In this document: positions 39,767-47,618 of the stretch, in pieces
Layout of the letters: each line of letters begins with the position of its first letter
Position numbering within the stretch: position 1 is the first letter of the stretch
Assembly: GCF_012641275.1 (NCBI RefSeq)
Contig: NZ_JABAIA010000004.1
Span: 186,001-250,000, forward strand
Direction: 5' to 3'
DNA from: Chitinophaga varians
GTDB taxonomy: Bacteria > Bacteroidota > Bacteroidia > Chitinophagales > Chitinophagaceae
DNA: 64,000 nt
Program-made: the position numbers and the translations under genes
The notes under the pieces: generated by a model
What the model was told of the DNA's origin: nothing
Seen by the model: the letters and a program-made list of their open reading frames with translations, nothing else
Database searches by the model: none

Positions 39767-40462
39767 ATGAGAATACCACGTGTCCTTCATCAAACATGGA
39801 AGAATCGCGATATTCCGGAAGAGTTTGAGCGTATGTCCCAAACCTGGAAAGACAAACACCGCGGCTGGGAACATGTTTTCTGGACTGATGAAATGAACCG
39901 GAATTTTATTAAAGAACATTTCTCTTTCTTTTTATCAATTTATGATAACTACCCCACTAATATTCAACGTGTGGATGCCGTCAGATACTTTGTGCTCTAC
40001 AAATACGGCGGCTTTTTCATAGACCTCGATTTCGAATGCCTTGCCAATATAGAACCCCTTGTAAGTAATACTTCGTGTGTGTTCGGGAAGGAACCTTTGG
40101 AGCACTGCCTCATTCATCAGAAGGATGTTATTATCAGCAACGCATTTATGGGGACAGTGCCGGGTTTTCATTTTTTGGGCGCATTATGTAAAGAGCTGGA
40201 AGCCGACAGACAGCTGACGGACCATCCCAATAACAAGGTGTTGGAGGTAACCGGTCCCTTTATGCTGTCCCGCCTGTACAATGACTATAAGAGAAAAGAC
40301 GATATTCTCCTGCTTGACGCCGATCTTATCTACCCGCTGACCAAAGACGAGTTGGAGGACTGGAACGGAACACAGCAAAATCAAGCCATACAGCAGAAAT
40401 TGGAACGTGCGTATGGAATTCATCACTATGCCGGTACCTGGTGGAAAAAAAATCTCGTATGA
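39767..40462 (+). CDS. GT32-like glycosyltransferase (DXD sugar-binding)
   Basis: A 231-aa protein resembling the GT32 / capsular polysaccharide glycosyltransferases: MRIPRVLHQTWK at the N-terminus, then QRVDAVRYFVLYKYGGFFIDLDFEC with the metal-binding DLD. I start at the ATG at 39,767, where the family's conserved IPRxxHQ begins; an upstream in-frame ATG at 39,704 would add 21 unrelated residues. It follows the largest gap in the region (175 nt), where I see no clear terminator, and opens a run of five glycosyltransferase genes. It presumably glycosylates the lipopeptide or a lipid intermediate; the sugar cannot be read from sequence. Confidence 0.87.
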   Translation: MRIPRVLHQTWKNRDIPEEFERMSQTWKDKHRGWEHVFWTDEMNRNFIKEHFSFFLSIYDNYPTNIQRVDAVRYFVLYKYGGFFIDLDFECLANIEPLVSNTSCVFGKEPLEHCLIHQKDVIISNAFMGTVPGFHFLGALCKELEADRQLTDHPNNKVLEVTGPFMLSRLYNDYKRKDDILLLDADLIYPLTKDELEDWNGTQQNQAIQQKLERAYGIHHYAGTWWKKNLV

Positions 40463-41232
40463 GTATTAAGATACCCGTTATAAGCTGTGTCTGCGTGACA
40501 AGGAATAAACCGCAGATGCTGAAAAAAGTAATAGCTTGTTTTACTGCACAGTCCTATCCGGAAAAGGAACTGGTCATTGTCTATGAAGACGACGATGTTG
40601 CTACGGACGAACTGGTCAATGAAGCCGCAATAATCTCCAGAGATGATATTCAGCTGGTGAGAATAAAATCGTTTCCCAAAACCACGCTGGGGGAACTAAG
40701 GAACATAGGCATACAAACCGCCAAAGGAGAATTTATTTGCCAATGGGATGATGATGACTGGTACCATAAGGACCGCCTGGCTGAACAGTACAATGCCGCG
40801 GTAAATCATGACCGCGAAGGAGCGGTAATGACCCGGTGGCTGGTGTTTGATGCCATTGATAGGCAGGCTTACATTTCCAACAAGCGGATGTGGGAGGGAA
40901 GTGTGTTGTGCCGGAAATCGGTCCTTCAGCTGATGCCTTATGAAGATAAGACCATTGGTGAAGACAGTGCTACGATTGACTACCTGGTGTCACAAAAATG
41001 CCTTCATCCTATGAATGGTGTGCCGGGCTTGTATATCTACATATATCATGGTGGCAACACATGGAATTTTGATCATTGGAGCTATATTTTTGAATGCAGT
41101 ACGGCTTTGTCATACGATCATTCGCAGTGCATTGCAGATATTCTGGATGGTAACTATACTGTTTACGCAGGTTCTTTATTACTTGATAAAATACTGCAAA
41201 GTGAATATATAGATAAAAGAATACTCGGTTAA
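40459..41232 (+). CDS. Family 2 glycosyltransferase
   Basis: A 257-aa GT-A enzyme: ISCVCVTRNKPQMLKKVIACF at the N-terminus, an acidic EDDD near 46, and the nucleotide-sugar motif CQWDDDDWYHKDR near 99. It is soluble and short, as many secondary-metabolite and capsule GT2 enzymes are. The chosen ATG at 40,459 overlaps the upstream stop in an ATGA arrangement, indicating translational coupling; a GTG at 40,441 would add six residues. Confidence 0.88.
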   Translation: MSIKIPVISCVCVTRNKPQMLKKVIACFTAQSYPEKELVIVYEDDDVATDELVNEAAIISRDDIQLVRIKSFPKTTLGELRNIGIQTAKGEFICQWDDDDWYHKDRLAEQYNAAVNHDREGAVMTRWLVFDAIDRQAYISNKRMWEGSVLCRKSVLQLMPYEDKTIGEDSATIDYLVSQKCLHPMNGVPGLYIYIYHGGNTWNFDHWSYIFECSTALSYDHSQCIADILDGNYTVYAGSLLLDKILQSEYIDKRILG

Positions 41233-41243
41233 AACTAAACTAT

Positions 41244-42428
41244 ATGTGGTTTTGGGATTTGTTACTGGGTATATATTGCCTGAAAATACTGATCTGGTTT
41301 GGCCTGTTGCTCACCAGGAAGGTCCGGCCTGAAAAGCCTTTGCAACAGATGGAGAATGAGATACTGTCTGTAGATGTTCTGTTGCCGATGTACAACGAGG
41401 AGCGGGTGGTTGTGAAAACGATTGAGAACCTGCTGAACATTGATTATCCGGGCTGCAACATTATAGTGGTAGACGACGGCTCATCTGACGATAGCTATCA
41501 GGTCGCCTGTCAGCACTTTGGTGATCATCCCAGGGTGCGGATTGTACGTCAAAACAATGCCGGCAAATCAGCGGCCTTAAACAGGGCAATGAATTTATCG
41601 GAAAGCGATATTATTGTCTGTGTAGACGCGGACACATTGGTGCGGGCTGATATCATGGATATTATATTGCCCTGTTTTCAGGATAAAAAAGTGGCTGCTG
41701 TTTCGGGATATATAAGGGTGGGAAATAAGGTTAATTTACTCACGCATATGCAGTTTATCGAATACATCACGCTGCAGAACTTTGAGCGGTCGGTATTTGA
41801 AGATGTGAATGGCATACTGGTGGTGCCGGGCGCGTTGGGTGCCTTTCGCCGCGAGGTCGTAAAGAGCCTGGATGGCTTTACATCAAAGGCGCTGGCAGAA
41901 GACTGTGATATTACCCTGAGGATGTTGTGCGCAAATTACGTGATCAAAAATGCCGCAGAAGCTATTTCGTTTACAGAAGCGCCGGATACTGTCAACATGT
42001 TTTTTAAACAACGGGTAAGATGGACGGTAGGATTAGTGCAGGGACTGCTGCGATACGCAGGCCAGCTGACCAGGCATCCCAACAAGGCATTAGCTTTTAT
42101 CGTTTTGCCATATACCTGGTGTTTTAGGATTGTCCTCCCTTTTTTGGTCCCGCTGGCGGACTATTTTTTTCTCGCCGGTTATTTCCTTTTGGGGAACCAT
42201 GAACTCCTGCCAGTCTATCTGATCTGCATGGCAGCGGAAACCTTTATCACAGGCTTTATCCTGGTATCGGAAAAGCAGCGCTTCAATCCCCTGCAGCTGA
42301 TCTTTATGCAGAAAATTTTCAGACACCTGGTCCTGTTTTCCTACGTGTGCATCTTTTTAAGATGGACAAAGGGAAGTTTGTATAAATGGAATAAAATACC
42401 AAGACAGGGAAATGTTGAACTCGATTAA
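41244..42428 (+). CDS. Membrane GT2, poly-GlcNAc/hyaluronan synthase-like
   Basis: A 394-aa processive-type family 2 glycosyltransferase. One N-terminal membrane helix precedes the catalytic domain: VLLPMYNEERVV, VVDDGSSDDS, CVDADTL, EDCDITLR, then QRVRW matching the QxxRW motif. Three or four C-terminal membrane helices lie at about residues 280-380. The layout resembles PgaC/IcaA and HasA, which polymerise GlcNAc-containing chains. Here it may add several sugars to a lipid-linked acceptor at the inner membrane. It lies 11 nt after the previous gene and 12 nt before the next. Confidence 0.88.
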   Translation: MWFWDLLLGIYCLKILIWFGLLLTRKVRPEKPLQQMENEILSVDVLLPMYNEERVVVKTIENLLNIDYPGCNIIVVDDGSSDDSYQVACQHFGDHPRVRIVRQNNAGKSAALNRAMNLSESDIIVCVDADTLVRADIMDIILPCFQDKKVAAVSGYIRVGNKVNLLTHMQFIEYITLQNFERSVFEDVNGILVVPGALGAFRREVVKSLDGFTSKALAEDCDITLRMLCANYVIKNAAEAISFTEAPDTVNMFFKQRVRWTVGLVQGLLRYAGQLTRHPNKALAFIVLPYTWCFRIVLPFLVPLADYFFLAGYFLLGNHELLPVYLICMAAETFITGFILVSEKQRFNPLQLIFMQKIFRHLVLFSYVCIFLRWTKGSLYKWNKIPRQGNVELD

Positions 42429-42440
42429 CCACGGTCCATT

Positions 42441-43121
42441 ATGATTCCCCGTATTATTCATCTGATCGGCGCTACGCAGCAGCCACCACAGATATGTGTT
42501 CCTTATATAAACAGGATGCGCGCATTGCATCCGTTGTGGCAGATAACCATCTGGGACGACGTGGCGGCGCTCACCCTGGTAAGAACGCATTTCCCCGATT
42601 GGGAATATTGTTACCAGAACTACCAGGCCCCGGTGCAAAGGACTGACATACTCAGAGTAATGCTGGTTTATTTGTATGGTGGCTTTTACCTGGACATGGA
42701 CATACTGTGTTTTAAAAGCCTGGACGACCTTTGCAGCCACAATCTCGTATTGGGTGTGGAAAAAAAACTGTCCCCGATAGAATCCCGTAAGCTTCATCAT
42801 ACTTATCCCACCAGGATTGCCAATTATATGTTTGGCAGCAAGCCCGGGCACCCATTTTGGCTGGATTTTCTTGCGGAAGCCGGAAAGCGGGCAAAGGTGG
42901 CCATAAAATCGGAATCAGATGTACTGGAAACAACCGGCCCTGGGTTGCTAACAAATGTATACCACGAAAGTGAAGCCAGGTATGACGATATTACCTTGTT
43001 GCAAAATGAAAAAGAAGCCTGCTGGAAATCATGCGGGCCTGCATCCTGTCATTTTGGAACATATGCGGTACATCTGCATATGGGGTCTTGGCGTTGGGAG
43101 GCAGCTCCCGTAACTATTTAA
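42441..43121 (+). CDS. Second GT32-like glycosyltransferase
   Basis: A 226-aa soluble enzyme with the same plan as the one at 39,767: IPRIIHLIG at the start, and QRTDILRVMLVYLYGGFYLDMDI with DMD in place of DLD. It is only distantly similar to the first copy overall, so this is not a recent duplication. It is co-directional, with 12-nt gaps on both sides. Confidence 0.87.
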   Translation: MIPRIIHLIGATQQPPQICVPYINRMRALHPLWQITIWDDVAALTLVRTHFPDWEYCYQNYQAPVQRTDILRVMLVYLYGGFYLDMDILCFKSLDDLCSHNLVLGVEKKLSPIESRKLHHTYPTRIANYMFGSKPGHPFWLDFLAEAGKRAKVAIKSESDVLETTGPGLLTNVYHESEARYDDITLLQNEKEACWKSCGPASCHFGTYAVHLHMGSWRWEAAPVTI

Positions 43122-43133
43122 ATATCCGCTTTA

Positions 43134-44153
43134 ATGATGAATACGCAAGATTTGCAACCAATGAAATTGCAGGACGAAATATTGGTGCTGGAAACCTATA
43201 GCGCCCACGAATCGGCTTATGATGGTCTCTCCGGATTGTTTAACTCCGTAAAGGATATCGGTAGAATAGTGGAAGATACGGCCGCTGTTTGTGGAGCGAA
43301 GGTGCTGGTATGCGGGATAGGACCGCTTTATCAGCACAAGATATCACCCCTGAATAAGAACGTTATTTTTACCACGTTTGAATCCGATCAACTGCCGGAG
43401 GAATGGGTAAGAACGATCAATCACTATCAGCATTGTATTGTGGCGCATGCAGCTATTAAAGAAGTGTTTATTGCGTCCGGCATTCGTATACCCGTCAGCG
43501 TGCTACATAACGGCTATCAGCGGTATACGAGACAGGAGGACGGAAAGGTAAAGCATACATCTTTTAATATCGGTTTTTTGGGTATTCCCGTCAGCCGGAA
43601 GAACCTGATAAAATTATATGAAGCATGTAAACAACTGCAGCAGACAATGATTCCGGAATTACAATTGTATGTGCATGTAGCTACGTTTTACGACTGGCTG
43701 GACCCCACGCCTTTTGGAGAAATGAAAATGGACAAGATGGTACACTGGACAACGGGCAAACTTACTCCGCAGGAAGTCTCCGATTGGTATAGTCATTTGT
43801 CGGCTTATGTTTTCCCTTCCAGCGGAGAAGGGTGGTCATATACACCGAGAGAGAGTTTGTATTTGGGGATACCTGCCATTATTTCGGATATTCCTGTGCA
43901 TCGGGACCTGATAGAAACGGGTTTTTATAAGCGGATCAAAACATCGGGAAAAATTCCTGCTGATTTCAATGGCGTCGTTCACGGTAGTTGGGACAATATC
44001 GAAACAGATGATATCAGAGACGCTATTGCAGATGTCTACCGGCGTCACGGGCATTTTCTGAATAAAGCCGCGCAGGGAGCGGAATGGATAAAGAACCACT
44101 GGAAGAATGAAGATATCGCCAGTGAGATCATTGACCTGTTCAGAACATTGTAA
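43134..44153 (+). CDS. GT4-like glycosyltransferase (GT-B fold)
   Basis: A 339-aa GT-B type enzyme. The C-terminal half carries the nucleotide-sugar site SSGEGWSYTPRESLYLGIPAI, with two Glu spaced as in group 1 (GT4) enzymes. The N-terminal half is divergent (VLVCGIGPLYQHK, FESDQLPEEW). There are no membrane helices. It closes the glycosyltransferase run. A weak hairpin lies just after its stop codon. Confidence 0.85.
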   Translation: MMNTQDLQPMKLQDEILVLETYSAHESAYDGLSGLFNSVKDIGRIVEDTAAVCGAKVLVCGIGPLYQHKISPLNKNVIFTTFESDQLPEEWVRTINHYQHCIVAHAAIKEVFIASGIRIPVSVLHNGYQRYTRQEDGKVKHTSFNIGFLGIPVSRKNLIKLYEACKQLQQTMIPELQLYVHVATFYDWLDPTPFGEMKMDKMVHWTTGKLTPQEVSDWYSHLSAYVFPSSGEGWSYTPRESLYLGIPAIISDIPVHRDLIETGFYKRIKTSGKIPADFNGVVHGSWDNIETDDIRDAIADVYRRHGHFLNKAAQGAEWIKNHWKNEDIASEIIDLFRTL

Positions 44154-44157
44154 GGAA

Positions 44158-44180
44158 GGTTGCACGAGCAACCCCGTTTT
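44158..44180 (+). terminator. Weak hairpin, possible attenuator
   Basis: GGTTGC (44,158-44,163) pairs with GCAACC (44,168-44,173) around a 4-nt loop and is followed by CCGTTTT. The 6-bp GC-rich stem and short T tract could cause partial termination before the free-standing C-domain gene. It is weaker than the terminator at 45,668. Confidence 0.35.
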
Positions 44181-44214
44181 ATAAATAATTCAATAACGAA
44201 ATAATAGAGAGACT

Positions 44215-45636
44215 ATGAGTCTTATTCCGACTATCATTACCGAACCTTCGATTGGACAGCAGGCATACCTGAAACACCTTCAGACGGCCGGTCCTGATGC
44301 TATACCGGATTATGTTACCATTAGTATAGACATGGACGAATTGCATAGGGAGGCAGTTGGAAAAACCATTTCCTTTTTTGTAAAGAGACATGAAAGTTTA
44401 AGGACAGTATTTCCACTGATTGATGACGAGGTGAAACAGGCCGTGGTGGATTACGACGAACAACGATTTGGGGTAGAATATATAGCTGTGGGGACTTCTG
44501 ACGTGTTTTCCCCGGCGGTCAAAGAAGAATGTTTTGAAAGAGCCGGACGTATTTTTTCGGATATACAAAACGGACCGCTTGTAAAGTTCTTTGTGTTTAA
44601 GGAAACATCCGATGGTTATCGGTTTTATATGCTCATACATCATATCATTTGTGATGGATGGTCTATAGAACTTATCGGGCGGGAGCTGCGCTTGCTTTAT
44701 CAGTTTTATGCATCCGGGATAGAACCGGACATAGCTCCATTAAGCTTCCAGCTTAGGGATTACTGCCGGAAACAGAATGAATGGCTTCGTGGAAGCAGGG
44801 ATGCATTGGAGCGATTTTGGAAAAACAGGGTGTCGGGTTACGATAGTTTGTTTAACATCAACAATTTTTACGAGGGATACCTTCAAAGAGGAAATGAAAA
44901 ATTGTTGCGGACAGAAACGGGCCGGGAGAATATGAGCATAGATGACTTACTCCGGACATACCGGCATCCTAAAGCCCTTGCCCGTAACAGTACCGTATCC
45001 GGAGATCGCTTTACAAATATGAAGATGTTGGCAGGAGCTAATCATTGTACAATATCTTCTATCGTATACGCAAGCTTGTATATATTCCTGTTTTGCTATA
45101 CCGATAAACAGAGGATACTGTTGGCAGCATTGATAGCTGACAGATTTACACAGGAAAACCAGCTTTTGATTGGCTGTCTTCTTGGTGGGGTTTATTTTCC
45201 CCGGGAGATAGCCGGACATTGTACTATTAATGATTTTATCAGTGAGACGTTCCGCGATGTATTTGCTAATTGCAGGAATATTATACCCAGTCACGAATAC
45301 TTACACCTTGATGCCGTGAAGCTGCATGTGAGTACTGACATATACATTAATTATCAGCAGGAACAAGACAGGCTGGCCCCTGATAAAGAAGAAAGTGAAG
45401 AGCATTATGAAATACCGGGTATTTTTTATCCTTTGGATTTCATGATTACCGAATATACGGATGGACTGCATTTCAAGTGGAAATATAATAAATTGTTGTT
45501 TGAGGAAGAGTTGATCGATGATATGATACAGTGTTACGACGATGTACTGGATTTTATTGCATTTAACGGCGATAAAACACTGGGAGAAGCATGCGCGTAT
45601 AGTAAAACCGCTAATCGATCGCTTCCTGAGTTGTAG
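44215..45636 (+). CDS. Free-standing NRPS condensation domain
   Basis: A 473-aa single C domain without A or T partners, normal length for one C domain. The catalytic motif HHIICDGWS is intact near 142-150, with VKRHESLRTVF upstream as in canonical C domains. The C-terminal half is more divergent. It is the last gene before a strong terminator, in the same direction as the NRPS genes. Since the assembly line has no thioesterase, it is the best candidate to release the acyl-octapeptide, by attack of water, an amine, or an internal nucleophile giving a ring. It could instead attach another group to a carrier. It lacks the acidic Phe tail (ends RSLPEL). Confidence 0.88.
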   Translation: MSLIPTIITEPSIGQQAYLKHLQTAGPDAIPDYVTISIDMDELHREAVGKTISFFVKRHESLRTVFPLIDDEVKQAVVDYDEQRFGVEYIAVGTSDVFSPAVKEECFERAGRIFSDIQNGPLVKFFVFKETSDGYRFYMLIHHIICDGWSIELIGRELRLLYQFYASGIEPDIAPLSFQLRDYCRKQNEWLRGSRDALERFWKNRVSGYDSLFNINNFYEGYLQRGNEKLLRTETGRENMSIDDLLRTYRHPKALARNSTVSGDRFTNMKMLAGANHCTISSIVYASLYIFLFCYTDKQRILLAALIADRFTQENQLLIGCLLGGVYFPREIAGHCTINDFISETFRDVFANCRNIIPSHEYLHLDAVKLHVSTDIYINYQQEQDRLAPDKEESEEHYEIPGIFYPLDFMITEYTDGLHFKWKYNKLLFEEELIDDMIQCYDDVLDFIAFNGDKTLGEACAYSKTANRSLPEL

Positions 45637-45667
45637 CGCTCCGCATAGAGAAACTAACAGAATGAAG

Positions 45668-45690
45668 GGCCCTCGGAAGAGGGCCTTTTT
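45668..45690 (+). terminator. Strong intrinsic terminator of the NRPS locus
   Basis: GGCCCTC (45,668-45,674) pairs perfectly with GAGGGCC (45,679-45,685) around a GGAA tetraloop, followed by five T and more T-rich sequence. It lies 31 nt after the last gene of the locus. It is the clearest terminator in the first 45 kb and marks the likely end of the transcript. Confidence 0.88.
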
Positions 45691-45914
45691 ATTTTATACG
45701 CCTGGCAGACCAAATATGATGTATTGACGGATTGCATAGTAAGCAGTTTCTTATTCCGCTGATGAAACTATAGGTCAACTGTCTATGCCCTGAAAATTTT
45801 TACCAAAACATTCATTTTGAACGTTTTTTTGAATATTTTTACCCCCTTTAATAAAGGCTTGATATCATTAATAAAACGATCTGTCAGGCCCTATTTGAAT
45901 GCAATTTACATAAC

Positions 45915-46373
45915 ATGCTGATAATCAACAATTTCGAAGAGTACAAGGCGCATCTTGGCAAAGAGTTAGGTGTTTCCAACTGGCATACAATAGACCAGGA
46001 ACAGATTAATAAATTTGCCGATGCAACGCTGGACCATCAATGGATTCATACAGATGCAGAAAGAGCGAAGCAGGAAGGCCCTTTCCATGCCACCATTGCT
46101 CATGGCTATTTAACACTGGCATTGATACCCTATCTCTGGAAGCAGATTGCAGATGTGCGCAATATTAAAATGGAAATAAACTATGGCATAGAGAGTTTTA
46201 AATTTGGACAGCCTGTTCTGGTGGACAGCGAAGTGCAGCTTAAAGCCAAACTCAATGAGATAGTGAATTTAAGAGGCGTTACCAAAGTGGTGATTGAGGC
46301 CACGCTTAATATTAAAGGTCAGCAGAAACCGGCCTACACCGGCAATGTAGTTTTCCTGTACCATTTTATTTGA
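45915..46373 (+). CDS. MaoC-family enoyl-CoA hydratase
   Basis: A 152-aa hot-dog-fold protein of the (R)-specific enoyl-CoA hydratase/MaoC type. The catalytic pattern is seen in FADATLDHQWIHTD (residues 34-47), followed by HATIAHGYLTLALIP, which is typical of small single-domain hydratases. It sits beyond the terminator with about 280 nt of AT-rich upstream sequence, so it is probably transcribed on its own. A link to the acyl chain of the lipopeptide is possible but unsupported; such genes are common housekeeping genes in these bacteria. Confidence 0.9.
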   Translation: MLIINNFEEYKAHLGKELGVSNWHTIDQEQINKFADATLDHQWIHTDAERAKQEGPFHATIAHGYLTLALIPYLWKQIADVRNIKMEINYGIESFKFGQPVLVDSEVQLKAKLNEIVNLRGVTKVVIEATLNIKGQQKPAYTGNVVFLYHFI

Positions 46374-46471
46374 TGCCGGGAGAAAATTAAATAAATACCA
46401 ACACAGCATAACAGCAGGTCTGTTTTTCGTTTAGGCGCTGTGGTTACCTAACAACTGTAAACGATATTAAG

Positions 46472-46514
46472 GGCGAGGGGCTGTCTCAAAGATAATTTGG
46501 GACAGCCCCTCGCC
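46472..46514. repeat. Perfect 19-bp-stem inverted repeat in intergenic DNA
   Basis: Within the 394-nt gene-free stretch 46,374-46,767, GGCGAGGGGCTGTC (46,472-46,485) is exactly complementary to 46,501-46,514. The pairing continues inward through a wobble and CAAA/TTTG to a 5-nt loop. No proper T tract follows, so it is not a textbook terminator. The inner sequence GGGGCTGTCTCAAA resembles the ends of IS elements I remember from Bacteroidota, so this may be a miniature element or abutting IS ends. It could also terminate the hydratase transcript. I see nothing else definite in the rest of the stretch. Confidence 0.7.
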
Positions 46515-46767
46515 TTTGAGAAAATAGAAGTCATTATTGTTTAATATTTTAATCCCCCATAATCCCTGATTGTTTATAGCCCGAACAAAAAATTAATGAA
46601 GGCCAGGTTTATGGAAATCCATCTTTGGGGTTGACAACGCACTGCCAATGAGGGAATAGGTTTATTTTTTCCCTTGAAGACACTGATTTTCAGTGATTAA
46701 CCTTATTTTCGCGGAATGGTGAATGCCGGAAAATACCGGATTTGATATGTAACAAAAATATTCGAGC

Positions 46768-47604
46768 ATGCCCGTGACAGAAGTTTTGATCACTGTTAAA
46801 AGTTACCCCATCGTATCTTCGCATTATGACGAACAGGTTAGTATAGCTGGTTTCAGAAGAGATGGCAGCTTTATCAGAATATACCCCATTCCATTTTCCA
46901 AAAAAACTTACGACGAACAATATCAGCTCTACGACTGGGTGGAGCTTGATCTGGTACGTAATACCAGGGACTTCAGGCTGGAAAGTTTCAGTCCGGCCAC
47001 CGCAGACGCCCCGGTAAAAGTAACAGGGCACATCGGTACAGAAGATCACTGGAGCGAGCGGAAGGCGGTGGTGCTGAGAAATGTATACAAGGATATGTCT
47101 ACCCTGATCGTGGAAGCGAAGCATGAAGCGTTCTATACTTCCCTGGTGGTATTTAAGCCAATGCGGATAATTGATTTTGTGGTAGAAGAGACTGACCGGG
47201 AATGGGACCCGAAACGTGTGGAGAAACTGCTGGAAGAGAAAGAACGGGGAAAAGTGTCCGAACAGCCTGAAGATTCGTTTGCCGTGATGAAGAAACTGCC
47301 GTATAAATTTTCCTACCGGTTCATGGATAGCAAAAACCAGGAGATAACGCTGCCTGTAGAAGACTGGCAGCTGGCATCGCTGTACTGGAAGATGGTGAAA
47401 AAGAACGCCACTCCTCAGAGCGAGCAGAAAGCTGTCCGTGAGATAAGAAAAAAATATCTGAATGAATATGCCCGGAACAGCGATCTGCATTTTTTCCTCG
47501 GCACTGCGCAGCAGGTACATGCCAGCAGCAAACAGCCTTTTACCATTGTTGGCCTGTTCCAGCCTACTGTACCGCCGGCAGTGATACAAGGCAGCCTGTT
47601 CTAA
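46768..47604 (+). CDS. Unrecognised conserved-looking protein
   Basis: A 278-aa soluble, charged protein with no signal peptide or membrane segment. The N-terminus (VLITVKSYPIVSSHYDEQVSIAGFRRDGSFIRIYPIPF, read in pieces) is beta-rich and looks conserved. The middle is a charged helical stretch (KRVEKLLEEKERGK), and the C-terminus includes LHFFLGTAQQVHAS and ends in PTVPPAVIQGSLF. I believe similar hypothetical proteins exist in many bacteria but cannot name a function. The large reverse-strand reading frame over the same DNA looks like an antisense shadow. It converges on the amidohydrolase gene with 14 nt between stop codons. Confidence 0.75.
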   Translation: MPVTEVLITVKSYPIVSSHYDEQVSIAGFRRDGSFIRIYPIPFSKKTYDEQYQLYDWVELDLVRNTRDFRLESFSPATADAPVKVTGHIGTEDHWSERKAVVLRNVYKDMSTLIVEAKHEAFYTSLVVFKPMRIIDFVVEETDREWDPKRVEKLLEEKERGKVSEQPEDSFAVMKKLPYKFSYRFMDSKNQEITLPVEDWQLASLYWKMVKKNATPQSEQKAVREIRKKYLNEYARNSDLHFFLGTAQQVHASSKQPFTIVGLFQPTVPPAVIQGSLF

Positions 47605-47618
47605 ATAATTGGTAGCAC

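Noticed and set aside
45915..46373. MaoC hydratase as part of the lipopeptide pathway
   Set aside because: It lies beyond the strong terminator with its own upstream region and is a common housekeeping type.
46690..47589. A 299-codon open frame on the reverse strand
   Set aside because: It lies opposite the 278-aa forward gene along almost its whole length, and its His/Phe/Arg-rich composition is typical of an antisense shadow. The forward protein has a normal composition and structure-like pattern.
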